NCBI GenBank assembly: GCA_036852015.1 | Contig: JAANDG010000028.1 | Coordinates: 1 to 64,000 of the forward strand | DNA: 64,000 nt | Direction of reading: 5' to 3' | Origin: Pelodera strongyloides | Taxonomy: Eukaryota; Nematoda; Chromadorea; Rhabditida; Rhabditidae | Shown here: positions 30,761-43,100 of the stretch, piece by piece | Layout: each line of letters begins with the position of its first letter | Numbering within the stretch: position 1 is the first letter of the stretch | Translations under genes and position numbers: made by a program | The notes under the pieces: generated by a model | What the model was told of the DNA's origin: nothing | Databases searched by the model: none | The model's input: the letters and a program-made list of their open reading frames with translations, nothing else

Positions 30761-33700
30761 ATGATTCTCCTCCTAACGTCGGTCGGCTCTGCTATTGCCC
30801 TACTGTGGTTTTTACTCTCACCAGAGCCACTACCTATACGAATGGTTTATCAGGTCCCCGGAAAATGGTACGGTCTCTACAGAATTTTGCTGAAAATACA
30901 TTCCCCATCCTACGTGCACAGTTCCGCCATAACGTTTATACCATAACGTTTATGTCTGATGCATTCCTCTATCATAGGTGTTTTGTGCTGAGGCTGAGGC
31001 CGTATTCACCACTCAATTCCGAAAATTACTCAGAACCATTTCAGGTACTGGCTCAAATTTCAACTTATGAAGTTTGCAATCACCAGAAAACAGAAGAAAA
31101 CAGAGAAACAAAGTGTGAGTTTTATCATTTATGTGATGTTACTAGAGTGATGTATAAAACGATTTAGATAAAGAGACCATATAGAGGTGATGATTTGAGA
31201 GAGAGGATGGAAGACAGAGAGAAGGGCGAAACACCAGAGAGATAGAGAGAGAGATAGAAAGAGAGAAAGAGAGAGAGGGGAAAGATGGAAAGAGAGATAG
31301 AGAGAGAGAAACAAGTTGTGTAGAGGAACATTCAGAATGCCACTTTGAATTCGTCGGGGTTCGGCGGCGATGGCAAAAGAGACATCATCGAAATGGAAAC
31401 GAACCACGAAGTACCCAAGGACAAGGTTAGACTTCTAGTCACCGCGGAAACTTCGCCGATGGGCGGCGCACCCTCGGCGCATCCACTGCCCACCTCTCGC
31501 CCACACGACGCCCAAAATAGACTGCGCGACCTACGTCCTCTTTTTTTTTCTGCGCCCACTGCGCGAAATTTCATAGGAATTCCGGTCCGCCAACGCGAAA
31601 ATTATTTTACTCTAGTTACTTAGGCAGGAAGGCCAGTGTTTATGATTACTACCATGGGCCAGACCTAATATAACAGAATGTCACTAATTAAACCAAACAA
31701 CTTTGGACATGTGCATCTATGCTTTCAGTGTTTTTGTTTACTTTCGTGTCGTATTGCTACTCGGTAACAACGTTTGTTATACTGATGAAACCCAGCCCGG
31801 GTAAAATCCTCGTATACGATAGGGTCGAAACGAGGTATCATGTTATAACATGATCCATCTTTATCCTTTATCTACCATACCACCTTTTGATAATAGGACC
31901 GGGCTGCCGATGCCGTGTTCTTTGACGGCGCCAACCGTGACGGATGGTACATTACCCTGGGAACAGCCCAGCGCCCCGGTGACGTCATCAACCTATTCTT
32001 CATTCTAAGGGTGCCCAACCAGGGTACTTTTGTCAACGAGGAACTGCTCACAAACAACAATGTCAAGGTTTGAATTTTACTGTACGTTGTAGTTATTGGA
32101 ACGCATTTCGAAGATCTCCATTCGCATATATTGAAACCTATGTTGAAGATTTCTATTCTCATATATTGAAACGTATTTTGAAGATTTCCATTCCCATATA
32201 TTGAAACGTATGTTGAAGATCTCCATTCCGAAGCACTCCCTTGAAAGATACGTTTCCGGAGTTTCATATATGTATGCAGTCATTCAATCTTATTCCGATA
32301 ATGGAAAGCCGCCTCAGGCGGCGTCAGCCGGCTGGTAAATAGATATACCACCCCATGTGACATTTCGCAAAATTTCAGTCAATTTCTTCTAAAAAGGAGT
32401 GGCGCACGGCTAGCGGATTTATCGTTTCATGTGTGGAGCCAATGCAAAAGTGGAGAATACAGTTTAAGGTAGTACACTTAATCTTTGTCAAGAGGAATTT
32501 ACAGAGGCTCACGCATATGTGACACTACAGTTTATTTTCACATTCAGGGCAAACTTACCCCCTCTCCCGGTCTAAAATACTTCAAAAACACTGGTGAAGA
32601 AACGGTCAAAAATTTTGATTTCGTGGATGCGGAGATCGATTTCGAGTGGACCAACTTTGGTGATGTTTGATATTCTTCGCATGCCTAACATAAGCGTATA
32701 TATATTCTTTGCTATGGGTTCCGTAGAAAACCAATACCTAATAGTGCGGTATGGTTCTCTTCGCGGCTACAACTCTCATGTTTCTACAAGAAAAAGTGTG
32801 ATCAACTGTTTGAAGCTGATTCGCATGTGGTTTTTACAAAGTGCCCTTTTGTGCCACCTTGTTTGTATATAAATGTAGTCCATGCTTCACGAACCACATA
32901 CAACATCACTTTAATTACAGGCGATTACTTTGACTTCGACCGCGAAGTCTCCCCAACTTCTATCGGACACAGTATTGCGATAGAAAAGTGGAGTCGGGAA
33001 ATGTTCAAGAAGCTGCAGGACAGTCACCAAACACATTATGAACAGGTATTTACCTCTCTCTGTTCTCTCTTCTCTTCTATCTCTCTTCTTTTCTCTCTCT
33101 CTTCCTCTCTCCACCTCTCTTCTCTCTACCCCCCCCCCTCCTCTGTCTCTCTAGTATATCGTATCATATTGGTTATTTAAATATATGTTCTAGTTTGGAT
33201 TCCTCAATGGTTCTCTCGTAATCGATGGCCAGTCGCACCAGAATATTAAGATGACGAGTATGCGGGACCATACGGTGGCAGCCTATAGAAATTGGAGTGA
33301 TATTCGAAGGTAATTACAGTTGTCAATTTTGTCTATACAACTAAATAGAGGAAACCGGAGTCTTGCAAGTTTAAATGGTCCGGATTACGAAAAAAATTGC
33401 ATGATGAAGATTTCTACACACTAAGTTTTCAGGATGTAGTTGCGTAACTTACATGATAAAGATAAAGATAAAGAGTACCGGGTTATATCAACCGAATCCG
33501 CAGAAGTGCACCGGGGTCCAGTTCATTTCTGAAGGTGGACAATCTGGCGTGGCTTTTAAACTTCCAGGAGGCCAATTTTCTCGGGAAGCCGATTTACCTC
33601 CGCCAGTTTTACCCAGCTACCAACTTTTACACCTTTGGTAATGTGAGGGGTCCCCCACTCATCGAACACGCGCCGTTAAATTACTGGTCCAATGAGCTAA

Positions 33701-34942
33701 CCACTAGTAAACCATCATCATTGGTCATAATTTTAGATATATAATGATGATCTACCACTTGGAGGATGGCACCTGCATTCACACTTCGCTAATTAGCATG
33801 CCGGAGACCGTATTCAGCCATTTGGAGTTTGGATACGTCATCACACCGTGAGTTTTTTCTTCATATTCCAAACTTTGGCAGCGACTCTAGAATAGGGACA
33901 CGGACATATCTACAGTATGTAATATGTATAATAAAGTACTGTATTCTCATATAAGACATTCCTTATAATATATATTGTTCCGCACATACACTGTATATTG
34001 TATCGTATGTCATGGTAGAGATGTAGTAGAGATGTAGTGTTACAGGGGTCCGACGTCTGATGAGTTGTTAAACAGGCGCCTACGACAAAGTGTAGGGCGT
34101 GAGAGAAAACGTGTTGATTAATTTGACAGGAAATAGGATAATTGAGTTGTTTTATAAAGCGAGGTCGCTTTGAGCTTGCTCCTGGCTCGAGGAGCAAAGG
34201 AAATTTACTGCAATTTTCGCATTTTGACCGTCATAGTCATAGGTCATACTATCAATAGAAATTATGAAAAAAGGTGCAATTTGAGCTGAACCTATCTCAT
34301 TAATTATCATATAATTACAGAGACAAGAGGAAGATTGCCGTCGACCGTATCCATCTCCATTTGAGCGAAATCGGCGAGGGAAAAGATTTTCCGGAAACGT
34401 TTCAATATTCATTCGACGCTGGGGAACTGCACTACGATGTTGAGGCAAGATTTGTCTTATTAATAAATCTGATACTCAAAATAGCGCACACAGGTTTACT
34501 TTATGAAAGACAACTGGACAGCTAGGCGGACGGGACGGGCTCACTGGGGCGCGGACACGCGCTGTTCTCATTTATATTGCCATAATGAAACTTTTCAGGT
34601 AAACATCCTGGAATCATGCTCATTCAAGATGGGCCTCGATCTAGCCACACAGGTTTGTTTATATTTGCATTTACCTTACAATTACAAATCAGGTATAGAA
34701 AAAAAACAGAATTTTAAATAAAGAAATCAACAAAAGACAAAGATCAACAGATCAAAAACTGTTATTAGGAAATAGTTTTAGTTACGTTTTTATTGGTTTT
34801 AGCTTACATTTAGCTTAACGTTTGAATTTGGTTAATGCAATTCTTATAATTTTAGGTAAACGAGAACATGGCCACTTTCACGGCGAACGGCCTACGTGGC
34901 TGGGGTTTCGCCGAGTGCGAATACAGAATAACACCCTACTAA
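30761..34942 (+). CDS. Membrane-anchored DUF7064/7065-like (AttH/CrtC-like) protein, function unknown
   Basis: Exons: 30761-30913 (end uncertain), 31336-31425, 31897-32067, 32379-32468, 32548-32659, 32921-33045, 33194-33309, 33737-33847, 34321-34444, 34599-34652, 34856-34942; about 410 residues. The N-terminus (MILLLTSVGSAIALLWFLL) is one hydrophobic segment, a signal anchor. The body is beta-rich: NRDGWYITLGTAQRPGD, FILRVPNQG, then FGFLNGSLVIDG followed by MRDHTVAAYRNWSD, which resembles the GxRDHSWGxRDW motif of AttH/CrtC-like calycin-fold proteins, then MMIYHLEDGT. C-terminus GWGFAECEYRITPY. Intron 34445-34598 uses a GC donor. The join between exons 1 and 2 is the weakest. Family assignment is from memory of motifs. 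Confidence 0.75.
31196..31312. repeat. (GA)n-rich tract
   Basis: Imperfect GAGA sequence ending shortly before the acceptor of the exon at 31336. Confidence 0.8.
32110..32229. repeat. 35-bp minisatellite, about 3.5 copies
   Basis: GAAGATTTCCATTCCCATAT followed by ATTGAAACGTATGTT repeats at 32110, 32145, 32180 and 32215, in an intron. Confidence 0.9.
32306..32338 (+). repeat. GC hairpin plus GGCTGGTA tail
   Basis: GCCGCCTCAGGCGGC hairpin followed by GCCGGCTGGTAAATAG. The same layout occurs at 59798-59828 and at the end of the tRNA-headed repeats, suggesting a shared 3' tail. Confidence 0.5.
33055..33160. repeat. (CT)n-rich tract
   Basis: CTCTCT-rich intron sequence upstream of the exon at 33194. 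Confidence 0.8.
33480..33680. other. Protein-like open frames inside an intron
   Basis: Lies between exons ending 33309 and starting 33737, which already join in phase. Two frames stay open (one with QFYPATNFYTFG). I cannot connect either to the gene; it may be an old insertion. Confidence 0.25.
33648..33718 (-). tRNA. Degenerate tRNA-like sequence
   Basis: On the minus strand: CTAGTGGTTAGCTCA (box A-like), TTGGACCAGTAATTT (loop with AGT) and CGTGTTCGATGAG (box B-like). No good acceptor stem. It ends about 20 bases before the next exon. Confidence 0.35.
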
Positions 34943-34968
34943 ATAAATAATTCAATCAATAAATATCT
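34941..34968 (+). terminator. Polyadenylation signals
   Basis: Two AATAAA hexamers lie within 30 bases of the stop codon of the DUF7064/7065-like gene. Confidence 0.6.
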
Positions 34969-35621
34969 AATTAACTTATTTATTCTTCCCATATAGATAA
35001 ATGATGAATAATTACTCAACTTTAATTGCTCGTTGATTATTATCTTTCGCGCCCGAGCGTAACGCACAACGTACAAACATACAAACTTCTTCATTTATAG
35101 GCATAGTAATAAGGTGTACACATCCCTCATTCTATACGTCCATACCCATATTATGTAAATGCTCCGCTCACAATCCCTATACCTATACTGGAATTCCGTA
35201 GCTTATTACAATTTCCAAGCGCAACTAATTATGGTATTAACTATTGGTGCAAGCCGGGGGCGGATTATCGCCCCAGGCTACCAGCTACACATCAATCCCA
35301 TTTTAATATGTACCCACCATTTAGTATATACACCATGACCATCGTGTAACATCGTTGACATGTTGCTTTTAACTTTTAATTGTGTATTTACGTAAATGTA
35401 CTTGCGTAAATATTACGTAAATATTAATATTAGAGGCAGAGTATTTTATCTGAGTATCTCATTGATGTTGCATATTTACGACACTATTACTTCCCTTTCT
35501 AAAACTGAGTTTCGTATATGCATATTAGCATCTACGCTATAAAAATGGCCCGAAAAAAAATCAAATAATCTTGTGGCTGACCAAAAGTCTTCTTTTCTAG
35601 CTATAAAAGTTCAAAAGTTAT

Positions 35622-35743
35622 ATTCACGACTCAATTCCCCTAGAGGAAACTTCTAAATTTTTCCCAGCGATTCCCACACTAGAATGCTATTTGTTGTCCA
35701 CAGGGAATATTTCACCCGAGGGAATTGAGTGGTGAATATGGCC
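35622..35743. repeat. Small foldback element
   Basis: Left end TATTCACGACTCAATTCCC, right end GGGAATTGAGTGGTGAATA. A related end occurs near 31000 in an intron of the preceding gene. Confidence 0.65.
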
Positions 35744-36697
35744 TATGGTGGTTGTCAAAATCTAAAATCTTCCCTTTCCTCCAGGCCTTCGGACGAGGAC
35801 TTAAGTTAGGAAAAACATGGACGACCAAGCAGGTCTTCATTGCATACACACACTCTCCAGGAAACACCATTGTTGCATGAGTCACTGTTTGCATATAATC
35901 TCTATCTTTCTTTTTCTCTCTAAGTTCTCTCTCTCTCTCTCTACCTAACTCTGTCTCACTTACATATCTCTCTCTCTCTCTCTCTTGATGCTTCTGATGC
36001 TAACTATTACCGTACCAGGTCCTGGTGTTAGTCGATATCAGTCAAAACAAAAAGTAATTAACCGCTGAGTGATAATATTCTAATCAAGTCAAGTCCTAGT
36101 TTTTGACTGTCCGACTGCATCTCATGTCCCTTCTTATCCTGTATACTTCTCATATCTGTATCTTCTTTTGTTCTCTCCTCCCTCAATCTCGCTCCCTCTC
36201 TTTCTCTCTCATAACCCCTCTCTCTCTCTCTCTCTCGTTCTCTCTCTCTCTCTCTCTCGCCTTGCTTTCAGCTTCGTACATTTGCCTCTTCGGAAAGCAA
36301 ATAGAGACGGGCACCAAACGAAGGTGGGGTGTACGGCTAGGCTAGGGTACAGAAAGTCATGGGATGGAAAACTGGGAGCACCATTTCCAACCAGGCTTTA
36401 CTTACTATGACGTTACATATCACACCATGACTTACTTGCTTACCATGACTTATGTACCACGACTGTGCCATGTCTTTAGTTGCGTACGTTAACCTTGTAT
36501 TTACACCGATCTCAACTTTTACATCTATTATCAGTTTTTCCTCGTATCTTTTTGTCTCTCATTGTGTCTCTCACTGTACCTCACATTCCCTCTGTTCTTT
36601 CACTACGCTCTAGATCTTTACATTATTAGTAACTTGTAACTGTGTATTTGAACCTAAAACCTTGTCTTCGACGTGACGTTTACCGATGTGAGGGTGT

Positions 36698-36872
36698 TTA
36701 AAGCGAAATACTGGCCGGGTTTCATCTCAAGTTCTTGCATTCCTACGCATTTATGCAACGTGGGGTCTATTTGGGTTCTAGTTTTTATTCTAATTTTTGC
36801 TCATTTGCATATGCTGCGTAAGAAAGAAGGTGTACGCAATGGCTTCAAAAACCGGCCGGTAGTTCGCTTTAA
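36698..36872. mobile_element. TTAA palindromic MITE, copy 6
   Basis: Begins TTAAAGCGAAATACTGG and ends CCGGTAGTTCGCTTTAA. The interior differs from other copies and is shared with 62813-62905. Confidence 0.85.
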
Positions 36873-37554
36873 CATTTAAAGCTAGTGAATTAGCTGTTTC
36901 TCCTGTTATCTCATGCTGGTTTCATTCAAATGACTATGCTAATTTCTTGGAATCTTTTCCGTAATAAGCTTCTTTGCCACACGTATTAGCGAAAAACCCT
37001 TTGGTTAGATAGCGGTAGCACAGTTGCCCGATTATAGTCCTACATACAATAAGTAACTACATATTTTCTAGAATATTCACTTATGCTAATTCAAAAAAAA
37101 ATCAATATTCATATTTTACATTATAATTCCCGCCCCTTCCCCAGTGCGGTAAAGATAGCCGAGCGCGCGCTGGTTTCTATGTGATGTATGCATAAGCGTA
37201 ATGTTTGCGTTTGCATGCTATACCACACGCGGTGCCCTACCAATCTATAGGTGAGGGAACAACACTCAAGGGATTTAGGGATAGGTATTGTACATTAGCT
37301 GGCTCCCTGGGGAACTTTGGGTATTTTTGGTACCTAAGGCACTGGGAATGTTTCCCTAATGAGTTAAGGGACTTAGAATACTAAAAATCACGTGGCTCCT
37401 TGTCCTATTTGTCTCCTGGAGATATTTCCACAGCTGGAAAATTATTATTGTTAGTAACTAACTAAAAAGGTGACTTGTAGAGAATCTGTGGGTTGTGACA
37501 TGAGTGCGAAATTAGTGAATGTTAGGTTTTCATGTTTTTTCGATGTTACATTTT

Positions 37555-37625
37555 GGACGAACTGGCGGGAACCGAACCCGCGCCTTTTGATTGCCAGTCC
37601 ATTGCACTAACCACTACACTACCAT
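37555..37625 (-). tRNA. tRNA-like sequence
   Basis: On the minus strand: TAGTGTAGTGGTTAGTGCA, ATGGACTGGCAATC (GGC-like anticodon) and GCGGGTTCGGTTCCCGC (good T-arm). The acceptor stem is not evident, so it is probably a pseudogene. Confidence 0.4.
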
Positions 37626-37983
37626 AAAAAACCACAAGTTTTCCTAATTGAGCTAACCGAAAAAAACTTGAGGAAAAATATTTTGCATGCTCCCGGTGCC
37701 TACAAAGTCATGCGTGCGCAAGCGGCCTGTTTTCGCAATAGTTGTTTACCATTTTCGCGAAGTTTGCTCTGCGTGTATTTTGCACAACATTTACAACAGT
37801 TCAAGAGTTGTAATTCAATTTTTTTTTTGTTAATTACTGAAAAACACTCATAAAAAGCTGTAAATTTGGTATACTCAAGTCACACCAAATAATTTCACAA
37901 CCCTTGGTTTCAATATTGATCAAACTAAGTTATAATTCGGAACAACGACATTATAGTTCGATGGGATAATTATCGTCTAACAA

Positions 37984-38152
37984 TGTAGATCATTTTGACC
38001 TCGTAACGTGTAGATTATCTCACCATAATCATGTGTAGATCATTTTTGTAGACATTCGCCCACCCTGCAGGTCAAGATAATTCGGATTTCATAACGTGTC
38101 GATCATTTTGACAATATGTAGATCATTTTAACTCATTCTCTGTAGATCATTT
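37984..38152. repeat. Cluster of TGTAGATCATTTT motifs
   Basis: About six exact or one-off copies of (G)TGTAGATCATTTT at irregular spacing (near 37985, 38008, 38032, 38096, 38115, 38141). It is not a regular tandem array. Confidence 0.7.
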
Positions 38153-39600
38153 TGTTTCCTTCTGTCTTGGCACTGCGCCAGGTTTTTCCATAAGCGGCTT
38201 TGTCAATATGTACATATTGTATGACTCAACATTCTCTTATCACTGTACAACTTCAATTAGGCTTGAAAATCAATCGATTGTGCCGACGGTGCATTTCAAC
38301 TGATAGCCGGGTAGATGGGGAACCGTTCATAGTGAACTCTTAGACTTGCAAGGAAACGGCCGTGACGTGACGGCCGACGACGTACTATATCTATTTTGTA
38401 GAACATTCTTCTGCGGTACATTCGCCTATAAATATCATAGGTATATAGTATAGCTGGACGGCATGGACCACATAGACATGTGTACTTTTTTCTTTGCTTT
38501 TCGTATTGTATTGATTTCTCTTCTGTATCATTTGCATATAGTTCGTAGGAATTCCAAGATTACACGGTGCCATTCCGCTTTAAATAAATATCCATTGATT
38601 GTTTTCATATCTTCTGCTCCGTAGAACACAGTACTCATGACCCCTCATCATTAGATCATTTTTATCCGAAATATGATTTACTAGTTCAGAACAATGGTTC
38701 AATTTCGCTATTACATAATGAATATAATAAGTCCATATCCATATTCCCTATGCTCTCACGCTCTTGTCAGCTAATTACGTGCTTATATGCACGCACACTT
38801 TTAACCATTATGTGAATGCATACCTTACACACATACAAACATACAAACATACACACGCAATTATATAAGTCCAGCTTCATATTCCCTATGATCTTAAATT
38901 CCCACACTCCCATTCTCGTGTTTGTATCGATTACGCATACCTTATGATATGACCAATATTCTCAGCCCGGTGACTCATTTTCAACGCCTCGTCTTTGCGG
39001 GAAAAGGGAATTTATTTTCTTCTTTGTATAAATATGGAAAGATGAATCAGAGATCGATCTAGCAAGCGTAGAGCATGAAGCCATGTTGCTTCATGACCGC
39101 CCCAAACAAAATATATTTCTTGTGCTTTCAAAATTTTCATCATTTTTATAGGTCAGCATCTAAAAAGATAATTTACATAATTCTTAGATCTATATGTGCT
39201 TAGAAAATATTGAAGATGAATCATAGCTTGGTCTAGCAAGCATAGAGCATGATGTTTGATATATTCCTTGAATTTCCTGTGCTATTGAAAATTGATTTGT
39301 AGCGCATCCAGTGAGCACAATAAATCTAATAAAGTTTCAATATTGTAGTTTCAATAATTCAAAAATTTATTTGCAGAGTGATATAGCTAACATCGAGCAT
39401 GGCGTACATATTTATTATAATATCCTTACTTTTGAAGTTATTTATTGATCGATGGAATAAAACTATAAAACGCAGTGAGCTTATTGGTGGCCAATTAGTA
39501 TAGTTGTAGAACGTATGATATAAAAGGCTTGAGACTAGTGTAGTTTTACTTTTTTTTTGTAACTTAAAATCACTATACAATGGCCCTAGCCCTGGCCCTA

Positions 39601-39755
39601 GCCCGAGGACGTCGAGCAATTTGTCATCTGGAACTCGTCGCCTACTGCTCAGGACCTCTGCGGAACATGTCATAAGCAAACCTTGAAACTGTACTTTGAA
39701 CTCCCTTGAATAAAGGTGCACGCTCTTGAAGCGTAAAACAAATTTAAATTTAAAT
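39601..39755. repeat. Dispersed repeat, copy 1
   Basis: From CCGAGGACGTCGAGCAATTT to GCGTAAAACAAATTTAAATT. Matched in reverse complement at 48680-48829. Confidence 0.75.
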
Positions 39756-40000
39756 GTGGAACTTTTTTAGATCTATGTTATACACTCGTCTCACTAGTAT
39801 TTAATTACCGTTCATTTTTATCGCTGAACACTTTTCATTCACTTACAAACCTTACTTGTTGCATTTCTTCCTTTTATTATTTACTTTGACAGATTAACTT
39901 TTACCGTCGCATGGTACAATCAATTTATCGATTTTCTTGTCATAAATTATTTATCGACTTTCTATTATTTATTGATTTTTCTCTATTTTTTTTAATGTAA

Positions 40001-40010
40001 ATATTTCCAG
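40001..40010 (+). promoter_or_regulatory. Candidate spliced-leader acceptor
   Basis: ATATTTCCAG lies 100 bases upstream of the ATG at 40110, with no upstream exon seen. Confidence 0.45.
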
Positions 40011-40109
40011 GTGGTGGTATTCCCTAATAGGAGGCGCCCGATGTTTGGCTCTAGAATACCAGAAACAACTTAAAAATTAAAGAAATTTTATTATATTATA
40101 TCATACAAA

Positions 40110-43100
40110 ATGGGATGCAACCCATGCATTTGTATGAAACCAAAAGATGGAGCGGTCGTCGTTGGAATATGGAGTATAGTGAGTTCATTTTATTGATTTA
40201 TTGATTTTATTTTATGATATTTTCATTAATTAAAGGGTATGACACGTGGTTGGTGAAGCGCATGCTGAAAACTTGTAGATAGTGTATTATATGCAAATTT
40301 ATGTAGGACTCTGAGTATTTACGTCGCGGAATGGAAACAGACGTTCAGCATACGGTTCAACGTAACATGTCAGATCGCTTTAAACGGCATCGCTTCTTTG
40401 TCGTACTAACTGCCTACTAATTTAGTTTGCATATTTAGTTTGCTTTACAATGTGTTGTGCATAATTTATCTCATTGGGAATTTTTTTTATTATAGACGAG
40501 GTGAAAATGGAGTAAAATCGGAGGTATATATCCCACAAGCATGACTCGGCTAAATAGATGTGCCTAGGGTCCGACCTGGAATAAAATTATGTTGAATATC
40601 AGAATATCATTCTGCTTATGAACTTCAGCATAACTATTTTCTAACGACCTTTGAATATGTATCAGTGTAGTGTTGTCGTTGAGCTCGCTCGATTCTCGTT
40701 GTTTTTATTTTTTTAGCTTATTAGTCGCCATATTATATATAACTCTTTATTCATTACACAAAATATAACATATGCATCCATCATTTTGATTTTTTTATGA
40801 TCGCACAGCTTTCTATGTAGCACACATTGCTTTAATTTTTGCACACAGCTGTAGATAGAGAGTACTCTCACAGATAGCGCAACCAAAAAAATCGGCAATT
40901 TTTTTTATTCTGATTTACAATAATTCCAATTCGATTCCCAGTGGGTAGGATTCCCCGAGTACCTCATGACTCCCATTCCCAGGTCTACTCTATCGCGTCG
41001 TTGGCTGTGATGGCCTGGCAGACTGGTGTGCTGAATCATTGCCGCACCGTAACCATGTCTCAATCCAATCTTCAATGCGAGTATTACTGTCCCTGCGTCG
41101 GCGCCTCTACCGCCCGAACCGCCCGTATTATCGAGGGTCAGCTGATTAATCGATATCTCCAATTATTGCTTGATTGCGTCATCATGCATCGAATTCTTAA
41201 AGCGGTATAAGATCCGGATTTTTACTGGACAACTGCACTCCTACGTATTCATGCTAACTGTAAGTGAGAATGTGATTAGGATCATTCTCATCTGCAAAAG
41301 ATGCGTGGGAATGCAATTGTCCCACACACGTTTCAAAAACCGGATGTTATATCGCTTTAAACTTGGGAGTCTGCCAATTCTTTCTGCGGGGCGTCTATTT
41401 TTTTCTGAAAAGTTTAAAAACACCTGAATCGAGCGAGACCAACACAACATTGCACTACATGTATTCTGTTGACCGTTTTGTATCGTGTGTGTGCCACTTT
41501 ATCTCTATCCTGTCCTTTTGGTAACTTTCAAAGACTCGGCTTATGCCGGGATCGAACTTGGGCAGCTTCACGTGGTTCGGTCCCGTGGTCCAACGCTCTA
41601 CCGACTGAGCCATAGTAGCCCAAAGTTTCTGACGTCTCGCTCGCTTCAGGTGTTTGCGATCGCGCAGCTCGGCATCATGGGCTGGCAAATGGCTGCGATA
41701 AAATACGAAAAGGATCGCGCTGCCAACACGTTACTCCCTAACTACAACACTTACGGACGCTTTGATATCCCGTCGTATTATGAGAGCTATTGGCAGACTC
41801 CCGAGGAGAGATATTATACCGGTGTGTGAGCATGCGTGTGTAGTCAATGTGTGGCCTCACGTGTGTGGGCATATGCAATATCATGATTGTAGGCAGTATG
41901 TGTGAGTGGGTGTCTCTGTCTCTCCCTAGATCTCCCTCTCTCTGTCTAGTCTCTTCTCTCACAGTCTCCAATCTTTATGAAAAGATGGGAGCGGTTTAAT
42001 TATATTATATTATAATTAAATGTCATTTCACCACATACCATTGACTACTTACAAAAGGGTACCTGCCCATGCGTTGCGCGTGTGGTGCGGTAGTGGTCTA
42101 TCGCTAAACCGATGCTAATTGTAAGCCTTTTGTTAGAGCGGTAGAGCTAGGGGATCAATACTTATACTATACACATGCTAACATAGACACCTTTTGACGA
42201 ACAACCGAGCACACGAATTTGATCCCTCCTCATATAGCCAGGCGCGGAGTTGTTTGCTTTTCCATGGTGCTAACGAATTGGTTCACCATTGTTGGGTAGG
42301 GAGCGAGGGAAGTAGAAAGCGGGAGAGAGACGAAGAGAGAGAGAGAGAGCTAGATAGAGAGAGCGAGAGAAATAGGATAGCGGGAGTGAGTGAGCTATAC
42401 AGAGGGAGAGAGAGCTTCAGAGAAAAAGATCAGTGATAATTTTTTTATTTAGGATTGTTTATCATTCAAATTCTCTGCCTAATATCTGCCTTCTTTCTGC
42501 TGTTTGCCTCAGTTTCGCTCATCTACGGTGTTCATACGGTAGGTGGATTATTTTGTATAATACTTCTTTTGCTATTCTAGAGCATTCTCCTTTATTCGAG
42601 AATGTCCCCTACAGTGTTCAAACCTAATGAATTGCTCCGTGAAGGTCCTGAGCAGAGTGGACCACGAGTTCCCAGGAAAAATGTCTCGATTTGTACAAAA
42701 CAGAGTCCGGAAATCGCCCGCGTTTACTTAGCTATGCATGATTCCTTGCAACACTAGTCCCCATATTAGGGCACTTCAATTTGTATGAGTTCGTCTCTGA
42801 GCATTACATTGTAACATAAAACAAAACAAACAAACTAAACAATTAAATTAGTGAGAGTAGGGAATTTCTTTCGCGACAATTTTTTTTTCCGATAAGGAAA
42901 AAACGCCTTTGTAGCCGTATCGCCAAAAATTTCTTGACGATAAACGGCAATCATATCAGCCAAGCTCTAGTGAGAAGGCATCTTAGAAGATCGATGTTTT
43001 ATTTTCCATGGTTCGGACCTTCGCGTTCATTTTTCAGTGGTCTCGCTACCTTATCTGGCCATGGTTCCCATGTATAATGTCTTCTATACTCTGCTCTCTG

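Larger units (their letters stand above)
34969..40000. other. 5 kb gene-poor intergenic region
   Basis: I see no coding exons. Contents: a small foldback (35622-35743), CT-rich tracts (35920-35990, 36210-36260), a palindromic MITE, a tRNA-like block, a cluster of TGTAGATCATTTT motifs and one dispersed repeat. Confidence 0.6.

Noticed and set aside
31000..31048. Extra exon of the 30761 gene (open between a possible AG and GT)
   Set aside because: Its sequence matches the end of the foldback at 35622-35743, so it is probably repeat-derived, and the flanking exons join in phase without it.
37984..38152. CRISPR-like array (repeated 13-mer)
   Set aside because: Spacing is irregular, the repeats are too short and the genome is nuclear eukaryotic.
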